Assembly (NCBI RefSeq): GCF_040907265.1 | Contig: NZ_JBFOHP010000002.1 | Coordinates: 930,001 to 994,000 of the forward strand | Origin: Streptomyces sclerotialus | Lineage (GTDB): Bacteria > Actinomycetota > Actinomycetes > Streptomycetales > Streptomycetaceae | Direction: 5' to 3' | Length of the DNA stretch: 64,000 nucleotides | Shown here: one piece after another, positions 53,342 through 62,863 of the stretch | Layout of the letters: every line of letters starts with the position of its first letter | Numbering within the stretch: position 1 is the stretch's first letter | Program-made: the position numbers and the translations under genes | Notes under the pieces: generated by a model | Database searches by the model: none | The model's input: the letters and a program-made list of their open reading frames with translations, nothing else | What the model was told of the DNA's origin: nothing

Positions 53342-55126
53342 TCAGCGCTGCAACACGGCCGCCAGTGCCTTGCCGAGCTCCGCGCGGGCCTCGTCCGCCG
53401 TGCCGGGAGCGGCGTGCCTACGCCAGGCGACGTAACCGTCGGGCCTGACGAGGAGGCAGCCGGACTCCTCGGTGGTGCTGAGGCGGTGCCAGTCGCCGTA
53501 CGCGTCGCGGGCGGCGGGCGTGCCGATGCGTACCGTGGTCAGGGGAACGCCGAGGTCCGTGGCGCAGGCCGTGGCGGCGGTCTGCCACACGGTCCCGGAG
53601 AGGCCGGTGACCAGGGTGAACCGGCCCTTTCCGATCAGGTCGAGGGTGGAGACGCGGTGGCCGTGCGCGTCCGTCAGCCAGACGTGCGGGAGCTTGGCGC
53701 CCGGGCGGGTGCTGGGCTGGTGGTACAGCTCCCGGTCGCGCGGCCACTCCTCCGCCGGGGTGCCGTCGTCGAGCACGGCGGCGGAGGCATACCGCTGGTT
53801 CAGCTCCACGCCGTGCGCGTTGAACTCGTAGTTCTTCAGCTCGATCGCCGCGTCCAGCTCGCGCCGCCGCCGTGCGCCCGCCGTGTCCGGTGCGCGGCAG
53901 GCGGCCAGCGCACTCGCGATCCCTTCCTGGTCGGCGCCGCCACCGATGCCCAGTGCCTGGAAGATCGGGCCGAACTGGTCGCGGCTGAGGTTGGCGCGGT
54001 CGACGATCTGGCGGCCCACGGGGGCGCGTTCGGCGGTGTAGGTGTCGAGCAGGCCCTCGCCCGCCTGGCCGCGTACCACCATCGCCAGCTTCCAGGCGAG
54101 GTTGTAGGCGTCCTGGACGGAGGTGTTGGAGCCGAGGCCGTTGGACGGCGGGTGGCGGTGCACGGCGTCCCCGGCACAGAAGACCCGGCCGGTGGCGTAG
54201 CGGGTGGCGTAGGTGTGGTTGACGGTCCACAGGGAGGTGGAGGTGATCTCGACGTCGATCGTGTCGTCGCCGATCAGGTCGTGGACGATGCGGCGGGCCT
54301 CCGCCCCGTCGATCTCCGGGGGCGCCTCGTTGATGTCGTAACCCCAGGTCAGCAGCCACTCGTTCCAGGGGCGGACCATCCGGACCAGGCCCATGCCGAT
54401 GCCGCCGGTCGCCGCGCCGGGCCGCATGACCCAGTACAGGACGCTGGGGCGGTGGGCGACGTGCGCGCTCAGGTCGGCGCGGAAGACGATGTTCATGCTG
54501 CCGGCCTTGCCCTCCTGCCCCGCGATGGGCAGGTCCGCCTGCTCGGCGACGCGGCTGCGCGCACCGTCCGCGCCGATCAGGTAACGGGCGCGGACGGTGA
54601 AGTCGTCGCCACGCAGCCGGTCGCGGAGGTGGGCCGTGACACCGTCCTCGTCCTGCTCCAGGCGGACGAACTCGGTGTCGAAACGGACCTTGGCGCCGCG
54701 CGCGGCGGCGTTGCCCACCAGGATCGGTTCGAGGTGGTTCTGCGGCAGGTCGGTCATCGGGCAGGGGCTGGCGGCGGTGTACTCGGAGAGCCGGTCGTCA
54801 CCGGTGCCCCAGGTACGGATGCGGCCGATCTCCTCGCCGGTGAGCGCGGTGCACAGCACGGTGTCGCCCATGAGGTGCTGCGGGGTGCCCGCGGCCAGCG
54901 CCTGGTCCTCGATGCCGAGGTCGCGCAGGACTTCCAGGGTCCGCTGGTTGGTGATGTGGGCACGCGGGGTGTCGGCGGTCCAGCCGTACTTGCTGACGAG
55001 GGTGGTGCGTATGCCGTACGTGGCGAGCAGCAGGCCGGCACTGCTGCCGGCGGGTCCGCTGCCGACGACGAGCACGTCGGTGTCGTACGCGTCGGCGGTG
55101 GCGGCACAGGCGGTGGGGTCGGTCAT
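53342..55126 (-). CDS. FAD-dependent aromatic hydroxylase (TfdB/PheA type)
   Basis: 594 residues from ATG 55126. The FAD GxGxxG motif is [18 protein letters not shown], the DG motif YLIGADGARSRV, and the GD motif GRVFCAGDAVHRHPPSNGLG. The C-terminal thioredoxin-like domain is present, as in phenol hydroxylases of this size. It should hydroxylate a phenol using NAD(P)H and O2. Being five bases downstream of the maleylacetate reductase/dioxygenase fusion, it most likely turns resorcinol (or another dihydric phenol) into hydroxyquinol. The substrate is inferred from context. Confidence 0.85.
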   Translation of the reverse strand: MTDPTACAATADAYDTDVLVVGSGPAGSSAGLLLATYGIRTTLVSKYGWTADTPRAHITNQRTLEVLRDLGIEDQALAAGTPQHLMGDTVLCTALTGEEIGRIRTWGTGDDRLSEYTAASPCPMTDLPQNHLEPILVGNAAARGAKVRFDTEFVRLEQDEDGVTAHLRDRLRGDDFTVRARYLIGADGARSRVAEQADLPIAGQEGKAGSMNIVFRADLSAHVAHRPSVLYWVMRPGAATGGIGMGLVRMVRPWNEWLLTWGYDINEAPPEIDGAEARRIVHDLIGDDTIDVEITSTSLWTVNHTYATRYATGRVFCAGDAVHRHPPSNGLGSNTSVQDAYNLAWKLAMVVRGQAGEGLLDTYTAERAPVGRQIVDRANLSRDQFGPIFQALGIGGGADQEGIASALAACRAPDTAGARRRRELDAAIELKNYEFNAHGVELNQRYASAAVLDDGTPAEEWPRDRELYHQPSTRPGAKLPHVWLTDAHGHRVSTLDLIGKGRFTLVTGLSGTVWQTAATACATDLGVPLTTVRIGTPAARDAYGDWHRLSTTEESGCLLVRPDGYVAWRRHAAPGTADEARAELGKALAAVLQR

Positions 55127-55130
55127 GGTC

Positions 55131-57071
55131 TTACCGGTCTCCGGAGGTGGCTTCGGGGGCGAGGCGGAAGGTGTGGTCGAGGGAGCGCCACGGGCCGTCG
55201 GCGGGGCGGCCGTCGGGGGTCGGGCCGTGGTGTTCGGGGAAGTCGATGACCAGCGCGTCCTTGACGCCGAAGACGGCGTCGGCATCGATGTACGCGCCGC
55301 CGGCCACGAAGAGCTGGGTGACGAGCGTGCGCCGCCCCGGCGCGCTGATCATGAAGTGGACGTGCGGAGCACGGTAGGGATGCCGCCCGACAGCGGCGAG
55401 CATGTGCCCCACCGGCCCGTCGTCGGGAATCGGGTACTCCGAGGGCAGGATGGAACGGAAGCGGATCCGGCCCTCGTCGTCGGCGCGGAAACGGGCGCGC
55501 AGCTGCGGCCCGTCGAGGTCGGGCAGCTGGACGTCGTAGTGACCGTTCTCGTCGGACTGCCAGACGTCGGCGACCGCACCGGCCAGCGGCTCGCCGTCCA
55601 GATCGGTGATCCGCACGTCGGCGTACATCGGGGTGCCGGGCAGCCCCTCGGCGAGGTCGGCGCCGTCCGGCAGCGCGGGCGGCCCCTCGACGTAGAAGGG
55701 GCCGAGGACGGCGGACGGGGTGCTCCCGGCGGTACGGGAGTGGGTGAGCAGGTCGACGGCGCTGGAGATCCCGAGGGTGTCGGAGAGCAGGATGAACTCC
55801 TGACGCGTCGCGGAACACTGCTGTCCGGTGCGGGTCAGGAAGTCGATGGCGTACCGCCATTCGGCGTCGGTGAGGCCGTTGTCGGCGACGAAACCGTGCA
55901 GCCGGCGGGTCAGATCGGTGAGCAGCTGCCGTACGCGCGCGTCGGGCGCCCCCGCGAACCCGGCGGTGACCTGCCCGAGGAGGGTGTGCAGGGAGTCCGC
56001 GAGGGGATCGGCGGGGGCCGGGCGGCGGCCCGCGAACGCGTCGGCGAGGAGCGTCGCGATGCCGTCCCGGGTGACCGCACGGGGGTTGGGGTAGGGGGTG
56101 GCGGTCGCGAGCTCGGCCGCGCGCGGCAGGTCGGCCTCGGCCAGCCCCAGGCCGGCGAGGCTCGTCGGCGCGCCGAGCCGCCGGATCAGGTCGTGTACGG
56201 CGGTGGGCGCGTCCGCGGCACCCAACGCACGGGCGATACGGCGCATCGCGTCGGGCGCGGCGGGCGCGTTGTACGCCATGGCGTACGGGAGCACGACGGT
56301 GTGCGTGGGGGCGTGCGGCAGGCCGAAGGATCCGCCGAGGGTGTGGCACAGCTTGTGGTGCAGCCCCATGCCCACGCTGCCGAGGCAGGTACCGGCCAGC
56401 CAGGCGGCCTCCAGCGCGTCGGCCCGCGCCTCCCGGTCGGCCGGGTCGGCGATGATGCGGGGCAGTGCAGCGTTCAGCAACTCGATCGCACGCAACGCGA
56501 GTTGCTCGGTCACCGGGTCCGTCTCCGCCGCGTACAGCGCCTCGACCGCGTGCGCCATCGCGTTGATGCCACTGGTGACGGAGACCCGCACCGGCAGACC
56601 GAGGGTGAGGTCGACGTCGTACAGGACCGTGCCCGGCCGGATCTCCGGTGCCGAACGGGTGGTCTTCACGCCGTTCTCCGTCTCGCCGAGCACCGGCGTG
56701 GCCTCGGACCCGGCGTACGTGGTCGGCACGACGACCTGCGGCAGTCCGGTCCGTGCGGACACCGCCTTGGCCAGGCCGGTGGTCGAACCGCCGCCGACGG
56801 CGACCAGGCAGTCGGCGGCCAGCTCCCGGGCGGCGGCCACGGCCCGTTCGGTGACCTCGACGGGGGTGTGCATCGCCGCGCCGGTGAACTCCCCGGCCGC
56901 CGCCGCGCCCAGGACCTCCCGGGCCCGGCGGGCCAGGTCCGCCCGCCCCGGCGTGGTGAGGACCAGGGCCCGGCCGGCACCCAGACGGGCCAGCTCCTCG
57001 GGCAGGCGGCTCAGCGTCCCGGTACCGAAGACCACCCGGGCGGGGTGGCCGGCGTAGGTGAATGCGCGCAT
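55131..57071 (-). CDS. Fused maleylacetate reductase and hydroxyquinol 1,2-dioxygenase
   Basis: 646 residues from ATG 57071 (GGAG eight bases upstream). Residues 1 to about 350 are an iron-dependent alcohol dehydrogenase-type maleylacetate reductase: RVVFGTGTLSRLPEE, AVGGGSTTGLAKAVS, VPTTYAGSEATPVLGET and HHKLCHTLGGSFGLPHAPTH (metal His). After a linker, about 370-646 is an intradiol dioxygenase: a helical N-terminal dimer domain, VLGPFYVEGPP with a Tyr iron ligand, WQSDENGHYDVQ, IPDDGPVGHM and RAPHVHFMISAPG with His ligands. One polypeptide would therefore cleave hydroxyquinol to maleylacetate and reduce it to 3-oxoadipate. The two enzymes are normally separate proteins. No frameshift or internal stop separates them. 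Confidence 0.9.
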   Translation of the reverse strand: MRAFTYAGHPARVVFGTGTLSRLPEELARLGAGRALVLTTPGRADLARRAREVLGAAAAGEFTGAAMHTPVEVTERAVAAARELAADCLVAVGGGSTTGLAKAVSARTGLPQVVVPTTYAGSEATPVLGETENGVKTTRSAPEIRPGTVLYDVDLTLGLPVRVSVTSGINAMAHAVEALYAAETDPVTEQLALRAIELLNAALPRIIADPADREARADALEAAWLAGTCLGSVGMGLHHKLCHTLGGSFGLPHAPTHTVVLPYAMAYNAPAAPDAMRRIARALGAADAPTAVHDLIRRLGAPTSLAGLGLAEADLPRAAELATATPYPNPRAVTRDGIATLLADAFAGRRPAPADPLADSLHTLLGQVTAGFAGAPDARVRQLLTDLTRRLHGFVADNGLTDAEWRYAIDFLTRTGQQCSATRQEFILLSDTLGISSAVDLLTHSRTAGSTPSAVLGPFYVEGPPALPDGADLAEGLPGTPMYADVRITDLDGEPLAGAVADVWQSDENGHYDVQLPDLDGPQLRARFRADDEGRIRFRSILPSEYPIPDDGPVGHMLAAVGRHPYRAPHVHFMISAPGRRTLVTQLFVAGGAYIDADAVFGVKDALVIDFPEHHGPTPDGRPADGPWRSLDHTFRLAPEATSGDR

Positions 57072-57242
57072 GCGACTCGCTCCGACTCTCACGGTTCGTG
57101 ATCGGCAGGTGGGGTGACGAGTATCGGCCGGGCGACCGCCCCGACGCCTGCACGATCCTGCCGCGCCCGCTGCACGAAAAGCGCGTCCGGGCAGGGGCCG
57201 GGGCGGGCTGCTCGTCGTACGCGGCTGCCTGCCGTACGGGCG

Positions 57243-58121
57243 TCAGCGGGCGCGGCGCAGTGCGCCCGGTGTGGTGCCCAGTTGTGCGCGCAGGACGCGC
57301 GTCAGGTGTTCCTGGTGCGAGAAGCCGCAGCGGGCCGCGACCTCACTGATCGGGACCGTGGTCGTGCGCAGCAGCCGGCAGGCCTGTTCGACCCGGAGCC
57401 GCATGAGGTACCGGTGCGGCGGCAGCCCGGTACGCGCCTTGAAGCCGCGGGCGAACTGGCTGACGCTCAAGTTGGCCGCCGCGGCCAGGTCGGCCATCGG
57501 CAACGGGTCCGCCAGCCGGGCGTCCAGCAGTTCACGTACGGCCGCGAACTGGCGCTCCGTCAGCCCGGCGCGGGGCCGGACCGGGCCCTGGACCGGACGG
57601 CGGCGGGTGCTGTGGTGCCGCGCCAGCTGCCCAGCGATCATCATCCCGAGCTGGTCGGCGTACGTGCGCGCGCCCGGGTCCCGCTCGCGTACGACGCCCT
57701 CCAGCGCCAGGACGAGCTGCTCCATCAGCTGGTCGGTGACGCCGAACTCCTCGGCGAGCCGCACGGGGCGGTCCCCCGCGGCTGCTTGCAGCGCCTCGTC
57801 GGCCAGGTAGACGTGCACGGTGTCCAGCCGGCCGCCCAGCTCGACGTCCAGCTCCGTGTCCGCGGGGTGCAGGAAGAGCCCGCCGGGCGGGACGCGGCGG
57901 GCGGCGGTGAGCCCGCGCCGGCCGCGGCTGACGGTGACCGGGCCGTCCAGGTGCAGGATCAGCAGATGGCTGCGGGCGCCGTCGAAGGCCGCACGGTAGG
58001 GCAGTTCGCGCTGGGTGGAGAGGTAGAGGTGCTCCCAGCCCAGGCCCGCGCTGGTACGGTCCTGCCTGACCCACGGCTGCGCCAGGATCCCATGGGTGTC
58101 CTGCAGCCCGAGCTCAGCCAC
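57243..58121 (-). CDS. AraC-family regulator of the hydroxyquinol genes
   Basis: 292 residues from GTG 58121 with AGGAG just upstream; the frame is open further but the upstream part is low-complexity. An N-terminal cupin-like sensing domain (LLILHLDGPVTVSRGRRGLT, PGGLFLHPADTEL) is followed by two helix-turn-helix units (PLPMADLAAAANLSVSQFAR, PISEVAARCGFSHQEHLTRV). It lies upstream of and co-oriented with the fusion and monooxygenase genes, separated by 171 bases that can hold the regulated promoter, and likely activates them. Confidence 0.85.
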   Translation of the reverse strand: MAELGLQDTHGILAQPWVRQDRTSAGLGWEHLYLSTQRELPYRAAFDGARSHLLILHLDGPVTVSRGRRGLTAARRVPPGGLFLHPADTELDVELGGRLDTVHVYLADEALQAAAGDRPVRLAEEFGVTDQLMEQLVLALEGVVRERDPGARTYADQLGMMIAGQLARHHSTRRRPVQGPVRPRAGLTERQFAAVRELLDARLADPLPMADLAAAANLSVSQFARGFKARTGLPPHRYLMRLRVEQACRLLRTTTVPISEVAARCGFSHQEHLTRVLRAQLGTTPGALRRAR

Positions 58122-58484
58122 CGACTCCTGCCTCCCACCGCGGTATGCGCACCGCGCATCACCGTACCGGTGCGTCAGCGCCGTACCGTAGCCCGGCAGT
58201 GGCCCGGGGGTGAAGGCGGCGGCGTACCGTTTCCGCCCCCCTTCTCCCCCTTGGGGGTGACGAGGTCCCCTTCTCAACACAGTACTCGGGGGTACTGACA
58301 ACGCCGGTGCCCCACCGCCCCACCGCCCCGCCACCCCACCGAACCGCTCTCCCGCCGGCCCGCCGCAACCACCGAATCCGCGAACCGCCGCCCCCGCGGC
58401 CCGTGGACGCGCGTACTCTACAAGTCTGTAGAAGCGCGGCCGGGGCGGAACCCGGGCGCGACGCTTCGGGCGGGAGGGCGTGGA
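58122..58484. other. Divergent intergenic region with two inverted repeats
   Basis: 363 bases between the AraC and GNAT genes, no gene seen. It holds CAGTAC-N6-GTACTG (58280-58297) and TCTACA-N4-TGTAGA (58417-58432), and several C-rich runs (58307-58410). Confidence 0.65.
58417..58432. promoter_or_regulatory. Palindrome TCTACA-AGTC-TGTAGA before the GNAT gene
   Basis: A perfect 6+6 inverted repeat 52 bases upstream of the GNAT start. The TACA...TGTA core recalls operators of the BlaI/MecI/CopY repressor family, though usual spacing in that family is shorter. No such repressor is in the window. Confidence 0.4.
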
Positions 58485-58940
58485 GTGCCGTTGGACCGAG
58501 AGCCCGCGCGGCGGAGGCCTGCGCGGCGGGTGGCGCCGGTGCCCCGCCGCGGGCCCGTCCCGGATGCCGCATCCGTCAGCTACCGGCAGTCCGGGCCCAC
58601 GGTGCCGGCCGGGCGCCGGGAGATCGGGATGTGGGACGCGGCGGGGCGGGCCGTGGGGCGGCTGGACTACCAGCTGTGCCACGAGTGCCGGCGGGGCTGG
58701 ATCCGTAACATCGCCGTGGCCGAGCACTGGCGGGGCCGTGGCCTGGCCCGCGAGGCGCTGCACCGCGCGCTCGCCCCGGCGGCGGCCTACCGCTGGTACA
58801 CCTCCCGGCAGACCGCGGACGGCCGCCGGTTCTTCGCGGCGATGACCGAGGAGACCGCCGTCGCCTTCCCCGCCCCGTTCCTCGCGCGCGGCGCCCGCTG
58901 CCCGCACATGACGGCCCGTCGGGCGCGCGCCGGGCGGTGA
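58485..58940 (+). CDS. Small GNAT-like acetyltransferase
   Basis: 151 residues from GTG 58485 with GGAGG about eight bases upstream. After a basic N-terminus, the GNAT core is visible: VGRLDYQLC, RGWIRNIAVAEHWRGRGLAREALHRAL (strand 4 and acetyl-CoA loop, RGRGLA), then YRWYTSRQTADGRRFF. CHEC may bind metal or be incidental. The fold lacks an obvious full C-terminal strand pair, so it may be a reduced family member. Substrate unknown. Confidence 0.65.
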   Translation: MPLDREPARRRPARRVAPVPRRGPVPDAASVSYRQSGPTVPAGRREIGMWDAAGRAVGRLDYQLCHECRRGWIRNIAVAEHWRGRGLAREALHRALAPAAAYRWYTSRQTADGRRFFAAMTEETAVAFPAPFLARGARCPHMTARRARAGR

Positions 58941-58958
58941 CCGTGGACCGGTCATGGG

Positions 58959-61835
58959 TCAGTCCAGCGCCGGCCATACTCTGTCGCGGGTCAGCGGCAG
59001 TGCGGTGAAGCGCACTCCGGTCGCGTTCCGTACCGCGTTGGCCAGGGCTGCCGCTACCGGGTTGAACGGGCTCTCGCTCATCGGCTTGGCGCCGAGCGGC
59101 CCGACGGCGTCCGCCGTCGTCGCCACGAAGCGCACCTCGGTACGGGGAACGTCGGCGAGGGCGGGCACCCGGTAGCGGCGGAAGGTGTCGGTGGTGACCG
59201 CGCCGCGCTCGTCGATGTCGAGGTGCTCGAGGAGGGTGGCGCCCAGGGCCTGGGCCACGCCGCCCTCGATCTGGCCGCGGCACTGCGCCGGGTTCACCAC
59301 CGTGCCCGCGTCGGCGGCGTGCACGCTGCGCAGGATGCGGATCTCGCCGGTGCCGGGGTCGACGGCGACGCGGAACCAGTGTGCGTTGCAGGCGACCGAG
59401 CGCCGGGTACCGCCGGAGTGTCCGTCGGCGGCCAGTTCCCGGCCCTCGCCGGCGGCCAGTTCCCGACTCTCGCCGGCAACCGAATCCCGGCCCTCGCCGG
59501 GGGCCAGTTCCCGGCCTTCGTCGGAAGCCGCGCGGGCCTCCGCGTACAGCGTGGTGAGCGGTACCCGTCGGGTTCCGGCGATCACCGCGTCCTCGGTGAG
59601 GCGGCAGTCGGCGATCGGCACGCCCACGTGCCGTGCCGCGGCGGCGCGGAGCACGTCGGCCAGCGCCCGCGCGGCGCGCAGTGTCGCCTTGCCCGCGACC
59701 ACCGTGCCGGTCGAGCCGAAGGCGCCGGTGTCGTGCGGTACGAGGTCGGTGTCGGACTGACGTACCGTCACGCGCGCGGCTGTCGTGCCCAGTTCCTCCG
59801 CGGCTATCTGCTGGTGGACGGTGGTGGTGCCGTTGCCGCACTCCGGGGTGCCTACGGACAGTACGTAGGTGCCGTCGGCGGTCAGGGCGGCGCGGGCCGT
59901 GGCGTGGTGGCCGCCGGGCGGTCCGGAGGCGAGCAGTGCGAGGGCGGCCCCCTCGCCGGTGAGCCAGCCGTCGGGGGCCGGCGGCGCGGGCTCGGCGCGG
60001 GCCCGGCGGACGGCTTCCAGGCACCGGTCCGGGCCGTCGTCGCCGAGGTGCGGCTCCGCCGTTCCGCCGGGCGGCGTGCGGAGGGGGTCGCCCGGGCGGA
60101 CGAGGTTCTGCGCGCGGAGGTGGAGGGGGTCGAGGCCGAGGCGGTGAGCCAGTTCGTCCAGGGCTGATTCGACGGCGAAGACGGCCTGGCCGAGGCCGTA
60201 GCCGCGGAAGGCGCCGGCGGGGACGGTGTGGGTGTAGACGGCGTAGCCGTCCACCTGCTCCGCCGGGCAGCGGTAGAGGGCGAGTGCTTCGTCGCAGGCG
60301 CGGTGGAGGACGGCCGGTCCGTGGTTGCCGTAGGCGCCGGTGTCCGCGACGAGGCGCAGCCGGAGGGCGGTCAGGGTGCCGTCGCGGCGGGCGCCGGCCG
60401 TGACGTGGACGGTGAAGGGGTGCCGGGTGGTCGTTCCGTGGAACTGCTCGGCCCGGGTGTACTCCAGCTTCACGGGGCGGCGCAGCCGTAGTGCGGCGAG
60501 GGTCACGATGTCCTCGACCAGCATGTCCTGTTTGCCGCCGAAGGCGCCGCCGATGCGGCCGGTGACGACGCGGAGGGTGCGGGGTGTGAGGCCGAAGAGG
60601 GTGCAGAGGGTGCGGTGGGTGAGGAAGGGGGTCTGGGTGCTGGAGCGGACGACGAGCCGCTGTCCGGTCGCCGCTGCGTCGGCTGCCGCCTCGTCGGTCG
60701 CCGTCCCTTCGGCCACCGTACCTTCGGCCGCCGTTTCGTCGGTGCCGGTGTCCTCGAACCAGGCGATCGCGCCGTGTGTCTCCAGGCTGGCGTGCTGGAC
60801 GCGCTGGGTGCGGAAGGTCTCCTCGTACACCGCGTCGGCCGCGGCGAGTCCGGCCGCGAGGTCGCCGGTCCCGGTGTGCACTTCGGCGACGATGTTGGTC
60901 CGGGGCCGGGCGGTCCGCGAGGTGTGCGGGTCCTTGTCGTGCACGACGGGGGCGCCGGGCCGCATGGCCTCTTCGGGGTCGAGGACGGCGGGCAGCACCT
61001 CGTACGTCACCGCGATGCGGCGGCAGCCCTCTTCGGCGGCGGCCTCGGTGTCGGCGACGACGGCCGCGACGCGCTGGCCGACGTGGCGCACGGTGTCGTC
61101 CAGCACCCGGGTGTCGGCGGGGTCCTCCTCGGGGTGTTCGTGGCAGGCGCTGGAGTAGTGCGGGGCGGGTGCGTCGTGGTGGGTGAGGACGGCGCGTACG
61201 CCGGGGGTCCGGAGGGCGGCGGTGGTGTCGAGGGCGGTGATCCGGGCGTGTGCGTGCGGTGAGCGGAGCAGTTTCATGTGGAGGAGTCCCGGCACGTCGA
61301 CATCGAGGGTGTAGCGGGCGGTGCCGGTGACGATGTGGTGGCCTGCCGGGTCGGGGAGGCTGTGGCCCACCGTCCCGGCGGTGTCGTGGTCCTCGGTGTG
61401 CCGTACGCCGCGTACGGCGTCCTCGACGGCGCGGTAGCCGGTGCAGCGGCAGAGGTTGCCTTTGAGGGCGCGGGGCAGGTCGGTGAGGTGTTCCGGCTCC
61501 AGTGCCGCGGTGGTCATCAGGAAGCCGGCGGTGCAGAAGCCGCACTGGAAGCCCTGCGCGTCGAGGAACGCCTGCTGTACGGGGTGGAGTGCGCCGTCGG
61601 GTGCCGCCAGTCCTTCGACGGTGGTGACGGAGCGGCCGGCCGCGCGGAAGGCGGGATAGAGGCAGCTGTGCACGGGCTCTCCGTCGACGTGCACGGTGCA
61701 GGCGCCGCAGTCCCCCGCGTCGCAGCCTTTCTTGACCCCGAACCAGCCGTGTTCGCGCAGGTAGGTGCGGAGGCACTGGCCGGGGCGCGGCTCGGTGCCG
61801 CAGGGCCGCCCGTTGACGCGGATGGCGGGGGTCAT
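58959..61835 (-). CDS. Xanthine dehydrogenase-like fused 2Fe-2S / molybdopterin subunit
   Basis: 958 residues from ATG 61835, overlapping the FAD-subunit stop as ATGA. Residues 1 to about 160 carry both 2Fe-2S sites: [25 protein letters not shown] plant ferredoxin cysteines, shown here as C-x4-C-x2-C-x11-C, and QCGFC...LCRC. The rest is the molybdopterin subunit: [29 protein letters not shown], and the terminal [12 protein letters not shown] with the active-site Glu. It hydroxylates a purine or other heterocycle or aldehyde. Two low-complexity insertions break the conserved domain (see repeats). The substrate is not determined; xanthine is the default guess. Confidence 0.85.
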   Translation of the reverse strand: MTPAIRVNGRPCGTEPRPGQCLRTYLREHGWFGVKKGCDAGDCGACTVHVDGEPVHSCLYPAFRAAGRSVTTVEGLAAPDGALHPVQQAFLDAQGFQCGFCTAGFLMTTAALEPEHLTDLPRALKGNLCRCTGYRAVEDAVRGVRHTEDHDTAGTVGHSLPDPAGHHIVTGTARYTLDVDVPGLLHMKLLRSPHAHARITALDTTAALRTPGVRAVLTHHDAPAPHYSSACHEHPEEDPADTRVLDDTVRHVGQRVAAVVADTEAAAEEGCRRIAVTYEVLPAVLDPEEAMRPGAPVVHDKDPHTSRTARPRTNIVAEVHTGTGDLAAGLAAADAVYEETFRTQRVQHASLETHGAIAWFEDTGTDETAAEGTVAEGTATDEAAADAAATGQRLVVRSSTQTPFLTHRTLCTLFGLTPRTLRVVTGRIGGAFGGKQDMLVEDIVTLAALRLRRPVKLEYTRAEQFHGTTTRHPFTVHVTAGARRDGTLTALRLRLVADTGAYGNHGPAVLHRACDEALALYRCPAEQVDGYAVYTHTVPAGAFRGYGLGQAVFAVESALDELAHRLGLDPLHLRAQNLVRPGDPLRTPPGGTAEPHLGDDGPDRCLEAVRRARAEPAPPAPDGWLTGEGAALALLASGPPGGHHATARAALTADGTYVLSVGTPECGNGTTTVHQQIAAEELGTTAARVTVRQSDTDLVPHDTGAFGSTGTVVAGKATLRAARALADVLRAAAARHVGVPIADCRLTEDAVIAGTRRVPLTTLYAEARAASDEGRELAPGEGRDSVAGESRELAAGEGRELAADGHSGGTRRSVACNAHWFRVAVDPGTGEIRILRSVHAADAGTVVNPAQCRGQIEGGVAQALGATLLEHLDIDERGAVTTDTFRRYRVPALADVPRTEVRFVATTADAVGPLGAKPMSESPFNPVAAALANAVRNATGVRFTALPLTRDRVWPALD
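59431..59526 (-). repeat. 24-bp tandem repeat inside the molybdenum subunit gene
   Basis: Four units of GCCAGTTCCCGG-type sequence start at 59431, 59455, 59479 and 59503, exactly 24 bases apart. They encode 8-residue units such as ELAAGEGR, inserted between conserved blocks of the Mo-binding domain (after [12 protein letters not shown] and before [10 protein letters not shown]). Confidence 0.85.
60676..60745 (-). repeat. 15-bp degenerate repeat inside the molybdenum subunit gene
   Basis: TCGGTCGCCGTCCCT, TCGGCCACCGTACCT and TCGGCCGCCGTTTCG follow each other at a 15-base period. They encode Glu/Ala/Thr-rich residues (AEGTVAEGT region) in a second insertion of the same protein. Confidence 0.7.
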
Positions 61836-62680
61836 GGGCGGGTGTCCCTCCCGTCCGGTTCCTGTCGTAGCTCGTCCAGTTCCCGCCGTACCTCCTCGGC
61901 CAGCCGGAAGGTCATGTGGCGCCGCCATGCGGGCAGCCCGTGCACGTCGTCGAACCAGTCGTCGTCGCGTACGGTGCCGGCGAGCGCGTCCCGCAGGCCG
62001 GCGGCGGCCGGCAGGGCCGGGAAGCACAGCCGTACCGGTCGTGCGGTCGACGCGGTGACCGTCAGGGTGAAGGTGCCGTCGGAAGGGTCGAGGGTGCCGA
62101 TGAGCAGGGCTCCGGAGCGGCCCAGTCCGGACAGGGAGGCCTGACGGAAGGCCGTTCGGCGGCGTAGCGCGCGGGCGGGCAGGGTCACCGAGCGCAGCAG
62201 TTCGCCTTCGCCGAGGTCGTTCTCGCCCGCGCCGGTGACGAATGCGGTGACCGGGATGCGGCGGAGGACGCCGGCTTGTGAGCGGAGCAGGCATCGGCCG
62301 TCGAGTGCGGCGGTGAGGGAGATCATCGGTCCGGCGGGGAGGGCGTTGCAGAGGTTGCCGCCGACGGTGGCCAGGTTCCAGATCTTGAAGGAGGCGAGGA
62401 AGGCGCGGCAGCACTGTTCGACGAGGGGTGCGGCCGGTGCCGTGGAGGTCCGGGCGTAGCGGGAGAGCTGGGTGAGGGTGCAGGTCGCGGCGATCTCCAG
62501 GGCGCCGTCCGGGAGGTGGGTGACCGGCTGCCAGCCGGTCCGGCCCAGGTCCACCAGGCGGCGGATCCATGGCTGTGGTTCGGAGAACAGGAACGTGCCG
62601 CCGGCGAGCCAGCAGTCGCCCGGCTGCCAGGGGGCCCGCTCCCGCGCGTCCCGTACCTCGGTCACCGTGTTCAGGTCCAT
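61832..62680 (-). CDS. FAD-binding subunit of the xanthine dehydrogenase-like enzyme
   Basis: 282 residues from ATG 62680 (GGGAGGCA upstream). The FAD-PCMH fold shows [23 protein letters not shown] in the pyrophosphate-binding region and [24 protein letters not shown], the FAD site. The C-terminal CO-dehydrogenase flavoprotein domain follows. It passes electrons from the Mo/Fe-S chain to NAD+ or another acceptor. It is first in the two-gene operon and coupled to the large subunit. Confidence 0.88.
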   Translation of the reverse strand: MDLNTVTEVRDARERAPWQPGDCWLAGGTFLFSEPQPWIRRLVDLGRTGWQPVTHLPDGALEIAATCTLTQLSRYARTSTAPAAPLVEQCCRAFLASFKIWNLATVGGNLCNALPAGPMISLTAALDGRCLLRSQAGVLRRIPVTAFVTGAGENDLGEGELLRSVTLPARALRRRTAFRQASLSGLGRSGALLIGTLDPSDGTFTLTVTASTARPVRLCFPALPAAAGLRDALAGTVRDDDWFDDVHGLPAWRRHMTFRLAEEVRRELDELRQEPDGRDTRP

Positions 62681-62863
62681 GTCACCGTGCCTCCCGCGGT
62701 GGACCGCCGGGCCGGAACATCTCACCGCGCCGTTCCCAGGATAGCGAGCGGGGGTGTGCCGGGCCGGTCCGTGCGGTGTCGGCGGTGCGCGTCGTTATTG
62801 CCTCGCGGGTGGCGCAGGCCGGTCCCTAGGGTGGCGGCGGTTGTCGTTCCAGGAGGTGTTGAG

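Noticed and set aside
57114..58298. 394-codon plus-strand frame
   Set aside because: Antisense to the AraC regulator, whose two helix-turn-helix motifs are clear.
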